A DNA stretch of 6,344 bases from contig JAEZGD010000082.1 of assembly GCA_023417165.1 (NCBI GenBank), forward strand, positions 1 through 6,344. Direction: 5' to 3'. Origin of the DNA: Planctomycetota bacterium (GTDB lineage Bacteria > Planctomycetota > Planctomycetia > Pirellulales > Pirellulaceae). Every line of letters starts with the position of its first letter. Within the stretch, counting starts at the first letter, position 1. Shown here piece after piece: positions 1 to 4,486 of the stretch. The position numbers and the translations under genes were made by a program. The notes below the pieces were generated by a model. That model had not been told where the DNA came from, ran no database searches, and worked only from the letters and a program-made list of their open reading frames with translations.

Positions 1-353
1 GGCAGAATGACCCGGATACCTTCATCATCCGCCGCCCCCACCAGTTCGAGGCAGGCGGCCGGATCACGGAACAACCGGCTCGAATCCTCGGCAATAATGA
101 AGTCCCAACGCCGCGCATCGATGCCGGCTTTGTGTTGGTTGATTCCGGGGCGCGAGCGCAACTCGCCAGACATTTCTTGGTCGCACAGCAATTCTACCTG
201 CGCGCCTTCGAGTCCATAGACCGCTAGTTGTTTGCGGCAGAAGCGATGCTGGTCGCCGATGCTCTTGGGGTTTTGTTCTTCCGTGGAATAGCGTGCATAC
301 ACAACACCACGCAGCGCAGAGGGATTCGCAGTTTGGCTTGGTTGTCGTTTCAT
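1..353 (-). CDS. Large serine recombinase/integrase, N-terminal catalytic domain (partial at window edge)
   Basis: The minus-strand frame from the ATG at 353-351 stays open to the left edge, giving 117 visible residues. It reads as the resolvase-type catalytic domain. YARYSTEEQ (residues 19-27) carries the expected nucleophile Ser23 with Arg21. SIGDQ and a cysteine follow at 31-39, as is usual in large serine recombinases. SGELRSRPG (62-70) holds the conserved Arg68, and EDSSRLFRD (89-97) holds the paired arginines 93 and 96. All catalytic residues expected in this stretch are present, so nothing suggests inactivation. A purine-rich AAGGTG lies 10 bases before the start. Proteins of this class cut and rejoin DNA at attachment sites to integrate or excise phages and other elements. 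The C-terminal recombinase and zinc-ribbon domains would lie to the left of the window. The small-resolvase alternative is less likely given the YARYST...SIxDQ pattern. The family call is confident; the element type is unknown. Confidence 0.9.
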   Translation of the reverse strand, partial: MKRQPSQTANPSALRGVVYARYSTEEQNPKSIGDQHRFCRKQLAVYGLEGAQVELLCDQEMSGELRSRPGINQHKAGIDARRWDFIIAEDSSRLFRDPAACLELVGAADDEGIRVIL

Positions 354-555
354 GGCTCACCCTCACCTTTCAGCTTGGGAGTGGAACCACGACATGGCGG
401 CCGGTGACTGTGCTGAAATTGTGTTGGAACTAATGCCAACTGTTCCTAAACAACCGGAATTATCCAGTTGTGATTGCACAGCACTAAACGATTGCCGCAT
501 CGGCAGTTGCGGCGAAAGTCCTGCAATAGCATGGACTTGCAAAGATACACCCGAA
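354..555. other. Non-coding stretch with clustered short inverted repeats upstream of the recombinase
   Basis: No convincing gene is present. An open frame on the plus strand (352-606) has no recognisable family and runs straight through the terminator, so I discount it. Several short dyads are visible. GTGCTG (410-415) pairs with CAGCAC (479-484). GGAAC (426-430) pairs with GTTCC (442-446), and CAACTG (437-442) with CAGTTG (465-470). CAACCGGA (451-458) pairs with TCCAGTTG (463-470) with one mismatch, and GCCGCA (494-499) with TGCGGC (508-513). They may be recombinase-binding or promoter/operator sites for the recombinase gene. Short repeats like these also occur by chance, so the functional reading is weak. 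Confidence 0.35.
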
Positions 556-573
556 CGAATCCCTTGCCCTCCG
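556..573 (+). other. Probable tRNA 3'-end remnant (tRNA-Ser-like), candidate attachment-site core
   Basis: The 18 bases read as the end of a T-loop (CGAAT), a T-stem 3' half (CCCTT), a seven-base acceptor 3' strand (GCCCTCC) and a discriminator G. The implied 5' acceptor strand would be GGAGGGC, typical of bacterial tRNA-Ser; tRNA-Asp also starts GGAG and carries a discriminator G. No matching 5' strand, anticodon arm or T-stem 5' half (AAGGG) lies upstream, so this is not a whole tRNA gene. A run of T's follows at 575-579, and an intrinsic terminator starts ten bases after the discriminator, as expected behind a real tRNA. Integrating elements often recombine within tRNA 3' ends and leave such a stub. 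Eighteen bases could match by chance. Confidence 0.4.
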
Positions 574-583
574 CTTTTTCTGG

Positions 584-619
584 AAGCCGTCAACGTAACT
601 CGTTGACGGCTTTTCTTTT
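584..619 (+). terminator. Strong intrinsic terminator on the plus strand, with no plus-strand gene before it
   Basis: A perfect 12-bp stem (584-595 with 601-612) encloses the five-base loop TAACT, and the tract TTTTCTTTT spans 611-619. On the minus strand the hairpin is not followed by a T-tract, so its direction is plus. No protein gene on the plus strand ends here. The only candidate client is the tRNA-3'-like stub just upstream, or an unrecognised small RNA. It could also partly block minus-strand read-through from the ceramidase-family gene. Confidence 0.85.
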
Positions 620-728
620 GCGCCGGGTCCGGTAGCGAGGCTTTGAAGGTGCTGCTGGTCGCGTGGGGAGAGCGGGGAACTACATCGCGATCGGCGTGGC
701 CCCGCTGACGGACGTTCCATGGGCTGAC
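620..728. other. Short intergenic stretch without recognised content
   Basis: This lies between the plus-strand terminator and the stop codon of the minus-strand ceramidase-family gene. It contains the 8-base palindrome ATCGCGAT (684-691) but no gene and no clear terminator for the minus-strand gene. Confidence 0.5.
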
Positions 729-2156
729 CTACGGCTGTTTGACCTCGCCAACCATTTTCAGGAGTTCGGCGAGTAGCTTGTCGGAGGCGTCGCGCTCGAG
801 GCGATTGGTTCCGAGCCACGTCTCGTAGCCGCCGAGGCCGTGCTGCGCTGGTGTGGGCAGGTAGCCGAAATAGCCGTGGGCGATCGAGACCAAGAAGGCC
901 GGCTGGACCGGGCTTTTCTTTTTGAATTCCAGTCCGATCTCGCAGAACACTTCGCAAGGCATGGTGCCGATGCACACGTCACCGATGCGAAGCACTTGCA
1001 CCGGCACCGGAGTCGTCTCCGGAAACTCGGCCATCTTTTGGAATCGCTTGGCATAGATGTACGACAAGTCGCCAGCCGATTTCTGGCCAGCGGCGACCGT
1101 GGCTTCAGCCCACTGGCGCTGCTCGTCATTCGGGCGACGCCAAGCGAGCGTCGGCTCGCGGTAGCGCGAATCCAAGGTAATGTCTCGGCGATACTCGAGC
1201 TTCGTGATCTGCTCGTGAACCTTGCTCGCCACGTCCTCGGCAACGTACCGCATCTGCTCATAAGGTCGCTTTGGACCGCGCGGCTGGCGGAAGTTGATGT
1301 TGTTGACGTCGCCGCTAGTTCCATTAGCCATCATGGCGACGAACGGCGGCGACTGATGATCGGCATTGAGCAGCTTCTTTAAGTGCTCGCAGAACATGCC
1401 GTAGTAGTCCGACGAAATGTGCCCCGGTCCAACGCCGCCGACGTAGTGAAGCGAGTAAGCGGCATAGACCGAGATCGGTGCGCCCGAGGGCTCACGAATC
1501 GCGAAGAAAGAGACGGTCGGATCGGTTGGTCCGGCGGGTTCGGTCAGGTTCGGGCTGCCGGCCGGCGGGTTCATTTTCACCTGGTCGATGCCGCCGAATG
1601 GATTCGCGGGTACGGTGCCGGGGCGCATCCGCCAGCGACGATTGAAAACATGCTCGGGGATGTCAACGGTTCCGAATGCGATCTCGGCGGGACGGAGTTC
1701 GTTCATCGCACGGACGACGCCATCCGCAAACCGCCGGGAGACGAACTTCTGATAGTCGTCGAGCAAGTAGACTGCCGAAGGCCGATCCTGCCCCAGCGCG
1801 CTCGTGGGCGAGTGCGTATGCGTGGCGCTGTTCTGAACGCACTCGCGCGGAATCTTGGTCTGGGCCGTGATTTCCTTGCAGGCTTCTTCGCACAGGATCG
1901 GGTTGATGCCGAGGAGGTCGCAAACCACCATCGCGATCCGCTTCTGGCCATCGTCGAGCACCAGGCAGCGAGCATGCAACTCGTCATGCACATGCGTCGC
2001 CTGGATCGGCAAAAAATTTCCAATGATGTCTCCGCCGAGGGGCGGCGTGATGTTGCTCGTCGCCGCCCCGGCGCGAAACTCTGCCGCCGTGGCGAGCGAG
2101 GTCATTGGCAACAGGGCTGCCAGGCAAAACAGAAAGGACAGCAGCAGTCGAGGCAT
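729..2156 (-). CDS. Secreted neutral/alkaline non-lysosomal ceramidase family hydrolase (N-terminal domain type)
   Basis: The product is 475 residues. The start at 2156 is chosen because it opens directly into a signal peptide: MPRLLLSF, a hydrophobic core, then ATAA near residues 22-25. An AGAGGG lies about nine bases upstream. The frame stays open for 67 more codons upstream, but that part looks non-coding. Family features follow in order: NITPPLGG (35-42); SATHTHS (110-116) with the metal-binding His-x-His at 113/115; SLHYVGG (235-241) with His237, a likely second ligand; NGTSGDVNNINF (278-289); PCEVFCEIG (400-408) with candidate ligand Glu402 or Glu406; and GYFGYLPTP (428-436) with a tyrosine near the expected last ligand. 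The zinc-site framework therefore appears intact. In true ceramidases the hexapeptide is GDVSPN with a catalytic serine; here it is GDVNNI, so activity on ceramide is doubtful. It probably acts on an amide- or ester-type substrate outside the cytoplasm. It is divergent from the VOC gene and shows no operon partner. Confidence 0.85.
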   Translation of the reverse strand: MPRLLLSFLFCLAALLPMTSLATAAEFRAGAATSNITPPLGGDIIGNFLPIQATHVHDELHARCLVLDDGQKRIAMVVCDLLGINPILCEEACKEITAQTKIPRECVQNSATHTHSPTSALGQDRPSAVYLLDDYQKFVSRRFADGVVRAMNELRPAEIAFGTVDIPEHVFNRRWRMRPGTVPANPFGGIDQVKMNPPAGSPNLTEPAGPTDPTVSFFAIREPSGAPISVYAAYSLHYVGGVGPGHISSDYYGMFCEHLKKLLNADHQSPPFVAMMANGTSGDVNNINFRQPRGPKRPYEQMRYVAEDVASKVHEQITKLEYRRDITLDSRYREPTLAWRRPNDEQRQWAEATVAAGQKSAGDLSYIYAKRFQKMAEFPETTPVPVQVLRIGDVCIGTMPCEVFCEIGLEFKKKSPVQPAFLVSIAHGYFGYLPTPAQHGLGGYETWLGTNRLERDASDKLLAELLKMVGEVKQP

Positions 2157-2459
2157 GAGCGGGGCCCTCTGGAATGTGCAGATCAAGATGGGTGTGGCGA
2201 TGAGGCAGGAGCGCCTCGGCGGGATGAACCCCAACAGCATAACGCCGATCGAGAGCCAAGGCAAAGCGCGCAACCGACCTGCGGAAACCTTGCTTGTTTC
2301 ACACGTCTTCTCTGTCCGCTTTCCCGCCGCGCCATCTGGAGAATCGTCCCGCGCCATGTTACCGTGCGCTGGCTCAGTTGATGATTGCTACGCGACGAGA
2401 ATGGCTCAGCTTCTAGCCAACGCTCTAGAAGTCGGCACATACTCCCAGGAGAAACAATC
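2157..2459. other. Divergent intergenic region between the ceramidase-family and VOC genes
   Basis: These 303 bases should hold the promoters of two divergently read genes. No convincing -35/-10 pair was found. The minus-strand frame of the ceramidase-family gene remains open up to about 2357, but that extension lies before the clear signal peptide and shows no family resemblance. The one clear element is the inverted repeat at 2410-2431, close to the VOC gene. Confidence 0.5.
2410..2431. promoter_or_regulatory. Perfect 7-bp inverted repeat before the VOC gene (candidate operator or leader hairpin)
   Basis: CTTCTAG (2410-2416) and CTAGAAG (2425-2431) are exact inverted copies separated by the eight bases CCAACGCT. 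The repeat ends 15 bases before the AGGAG ribosome binding site (2447-2451) of the gene starting at 2460. Its size fits a dimeric repressor site or a small 5'-leader hairpin. No T-tract follows, so it is not a terminator. No regulator gene is visible nearby. Confidence 0.4.
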
Positions 2460-2945
2460 ATGGCCCAGCCAGCCAAGAACACGATCTGTCTCTGGTACGA
2501 CCGTGGTGCCGAGGACGCGGCCCGGTTCTATGCCGAGACGTTTCCCGATTCGACAGTCGGCGGCATTCATCGCGCGCCAAGCGATTTCCCTTCGGGAAAG
2601 AAGGGAGACGTGCTGACCGTTGACTTCACCGTGATGGGCATTCCCTGCCTTGGGCTCAACGGCGGGCCGGCGTTCAAGCAGAGCGAAGCGTTCTCGTTTC
2701 AGGTGGCGACCGTGGACCAGGCGGAAACGGATCGTTATTGGAACTCCATCGTCGGCAACGGCGGCCAAGAGAGCGCTTGCGGCTGGTGCAAAGATAAGTG
2801 GGGCGTCTCCTGGCAGATCACGCCGATCGTGCTGACGAAAGCCTTCACGAGCCCCGATTCAACCGTCGCTCAGCGGGCCTTTGAAGCGATGATGCAGATG
2901 ACCAAGATCGATGTCGCGAAGATTGAGGCGGCCATCCGTGGATGA
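2460..2945 (+). CDS. VOC superfamily protein, PhnB / 3-demethylubiquinone-9 3-methyltransferase-like
   Basis: The product is 161 residues, the usual size for the family. The start is firm: AGGAG at 2447-2451 lies eight bases before the ATG. The sequence begins with the typical ICLWYDRGAEDAARFY (9-24) followed by FPDS (28-31). GIPCLGLNGGP (60-70) and EAFSFQV (76-82) are followed by the hallmark NGGQESACGWCKDKWG (100-115) and SWQITP (117-122). These are the metal/ligand-site and fold motifs of the PhnB-like branch of the glyoxalase/bleomycin-resistance/dioxygenase fold. Despite the historical methyltransferase name, most members have no proven reaction, so the substrate cannot be given. It has no signal peptide and is therefore cytoplasmic. 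It stands alone on the plus strand, divergent from the ceramidase-family gene and convergent with the pyruvyl-transferase-like gene. Confidence 0.9.
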   Translation: MAQPAKNTICLWYDRGAEDAARFYAETFPDSTVGGIHRAPSDFPSGKKGDVLTVDFTVMGIPCLGLNGGPAFKQSEAFSFQVATVDQAETDRYWNSIVGNGGQESACGWCKDKWGVSWQITPIVLTKAFTSPDSTVAQRAFEAMMQMTKIDVAKIEAAIRG

Positions 2946-3003
2946 TGCGCGGTTGCGTCTTTAGCACGAAGGAGCAGAAAGTGTAGTGAACAAGTGAATC
3001 AAC

Positions 3004-3026
3004 GGCCGCTGAGACTCTAGGCGGCC
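3004..3026 (+). terminator. GC-rich hairpin downstream of the VOC gene, possible weak terminator
   Basis: GGCCGC (3004-3009) pairs with GCGGCC (3021-3026) around an 11-base loop, followed by TTCT. It lies 58 bases after the VOC stop codon, in the space between converging genes. The T-tract is poor, so termination here would be weak or would need another factor. Confidence 0.35.
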
Positions 3027-3068
3027 TTCTCGCCCGAATCCTTCCTTCTTGCGTCCTAATTTGCTGGG

Positions 3069-3097
3069 TGCCTTCTTGTCGCAGCATTAAGAAGGCA
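3069..3097 (-). terminator. Perfect 9-bp hairpin just after the pyruvyl-transferase-like gene
   Basis: TGCCTTCTT (3069-3077) and AAGAAGGCA (3089-3097) are exact inverted repeats with an 11-base loop. They begin six bases beyond the minus-strand stop codon (3106-3104). This is the position of a transcript-end hairpin, but no T-run follows on the minus strand. It may be a processing or stabilising hairpin rather than a classic intrinsic terminator. Confidence 0.45.
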
Positions 3098-3103
3098 GCG
3101 CAA

Positions 3104-4399
3104 TCAAGCATCAATCGCGCTCTTTAGCACGTTCATTTGTCGCTGGGCGCGCTCCTCGACAAAGGCCATCGCCGTCTTCACCTTCGCCTGAGCGCCAGCG
3201 TAGTCGCGGTGGATGCTCATCAAAATCTCGAACATCTTGTTGGCCGGCGTGCTGTCGAACTCAGGGGCCCATTCCTCCAGGCCGATATCCTTGAACATCC
3301 AGCATTTGGGCGAATGAAACTCAGAGAAGGTATGCATCATCGGCGTGCCGACAGCCAAGGCCATGATGGGCGTGTGTGGTTCGTGGCAGATCACCGTGTG
3401 GGCTCGCGCATAGAATGAACAGGCTTCGTCCACATTCCAGAACTCGTCGAAGTTCACGACGTGCTTCTTGAGTTCATCCGGCAGTGGGTCATAGACGAAC
3501 TTTTTATTGTACTCCATCTCCTTGTACACTTCGGGAGCGATGACCACCTTGCCACTGGTCTCTTTCACCCACTTGGCGATCAGGTCCTGATAGACCTTGG
3601 CCCGCCGCGTGTCGTCAGCGATGTTCTCCTGCGTGGGATGCAACGGATTGAGCTTCTGCGGGCGTTTGTCATCGACGCCGGGGCTGGTTGGTGAGTGGGT
3701 GCGTAGCTGGAGCGTGATGAACTTCTTCTCCTCCAGCCCATGTTTCTTCAGCCGGGCGAGCGCCTTCTCTTCGTCACGCACGTCGATGCCAAAACAGCCG
3801 TCGGGCCCAAAATCCAGCACTGGCGGCTTCACGCCGGCTTCTTGCAAAGTCTGGAGCGTCTTGGAGTCGCGGCAAAAGATGAACGCCGCGCTGCTAAGTA
3901 GCGCAATCCGCTCCTTCCCGCCGGAGCCAGTCACCATGTCGGGAAAGTACGACTGACCTTGCAGACCCCATGGCTTACCGATTTCGTTGCAGTACTTCAT
4001 GAAATCGGTCGACTGCCCCATGCCTGGGCCACGCAGGAAGAAGTCAGCGCGGCCAATCGCCTCTTGCACCGCTCCACCTTTCTGCGAGAGCGATCCCTTT
4101 ACGATCTCCACCTTCGGAAACCGCCGCTTCAGCATGGCATCGACCTGCTGATTGGTATTCATCGCCCACAAAATGACCTTCGCCTGGGGCAAGTGCGACT
4201 CCAAGAATCGCAGCGTCCCCGGCGTATGTCCGATGTCACCGATATTCTTCACCGCCCATCCACACTGGAGCAAAACGGTCTTCGGAGAGTTCGACTTCGA
4301 CTCCGCATTTGATTCCGTCCCAACCGCCTTCGCTGTCGGCAAAGCAGCCGATCCCAGCGCGACGCCAGAGGTAGCGAGAAAATTGCGACGAGAAAACAT
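3104..4399 (-). CDS. Tat-exported polysaccharide pyruvyl transferase family protein
   Basis: The product is 431 residues. The ATG at 4399 opens into a twin-arginine signal: SRRNFLATSG (3-12), a mild hydrophobic stretch, then PTAKA near 21-25. That fixes the start although the ribosome site is weak. The mature part has the pyruvyl-transferase layout. VKNIGDIGHTPG (50-61) matches the N-terminal NxGD loop. AAFIFCRDSKTLQTLQEAG (171-189) matches the RDxxSxxxLxxxG signature closing the first half. CHEPHTPIMALAVGTPMM (348-365) matches the C-terminal segment that in the family usually reads SxRxHxxIxAxxxGxP. Known members add pyruvate from phosphoenolpyruvate to sugars in the cytoplasm. Export by Tat implies a folded protein acting outside the cytoplasm, where that donor is not expected, so the reaction may differ. 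It lies 87 bases downstream of the PHP-like gene on the same strand, possibly in one transcript. The family call is fairly sure; the function is open. Confidence 0.8.
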   Translation of the reverse strand: MFSRRNFLATSGVALGSAALPTAKAVGTESNAESKSNSPKTVLLQCGWAVKNIGDIGHTPGTLRFLESHLPQAKVILWAMNTNQQVDAMLKRRFPKVEIVKGSLSQKGGAVQEAIGRADFFLRGPGMGQSTDFMKYCNEIGKPWGLQGQSYFPDMVTGSGGKERIALLSSAAFIFCRDSKTLQTLQEAGVKPPVLDFGPDGCFGIDVRDEEKALARLKKHGLEEKKFITLQLRTHSPTSPGVDDKRPQKLNPLHPTQENIADDTRRAKVYQDLIAKWVKETSGKVVIAPEVYKEMEYNKKFVYDPLPDELKKHVVNFDEFWNVDEACSFYARAHTVICHEPHTPIMALAVGTPMMHTFSEFHSPKCWMFKDIGLEEWAPEFDSTPANKMFEILMSIHRDYAGAQAKVKTAMAFVEERAQRQMNVLKSAIDA

Positions 4400-4486
4400 G
4401 TTGCCGTCCGTTCTGATGGGAGCGAAGTCACTCGGTCCAAACAGCGATTGATTTCAACTCACTTTGCAAAACTCCATCGCACTCCA

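Larger units (their letters stand above)
1..573. mobile_element. Putative end of an integrated element carrying a serine recombinase
   Basis: This is inferred from three adjacent signs: a serine recombinase gene whose start faces the junction, a non-coding stretch of about 200 bases, and a tRNA-3'-end-like sequence at 556-573 followed by an orphan terminator. In phages and islands that use serine integrases, the attachment site usually sits just upstream of or beside the integrase gene, which matches this arrangement. The other end of the element and the second attachment copy lie outside the window. The exact crossover point cannot be set from one end. Confidence 0.4.

Noticed and set aside
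500..583. Complete tRNA gene ending at 573
   Set aside because: No 5' acceptor strand GGAGGGC, no T-stem 5' half and no foldable anticodon arm lie upstream. Only the last 18 bases look tRNA-like.
352..606. Plus-strand open frame of 84 codons
   Set aside because: It has no recognisable family, has atypical composition, and runs through the strong terminator hairpin at 584-619.
840..1382. Plus-strand open frame of 180 codons
   Set aside because: It lies antisense to the conserved C-terminal half of the ceramidase-family gene and has no family features or ribosome site.
2157..2357. N-terminal extension of the ceramidase-family gene by 67 codons
   Set aside because: The internal start at 2156 opens straight into a good signal peptide with an upstream AGAGGG. 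The extension would bury that signal and resembles no family sequence.
1383..2381. Long plus-strand open frame (332 codons) opposite the ceramidase-family gene
   Set aside because: It is an antisense shadow: rich in arginine and without domain motifs, while the minus strand carries a signal peptide and clear family motifs.
4400..4486. Regulatory element between the PHP-like and pyruvyl-transferase-like genes
   Set aside because: No hairpin, operator-like dyad or convincing promoter could be seen in these 87 bases.
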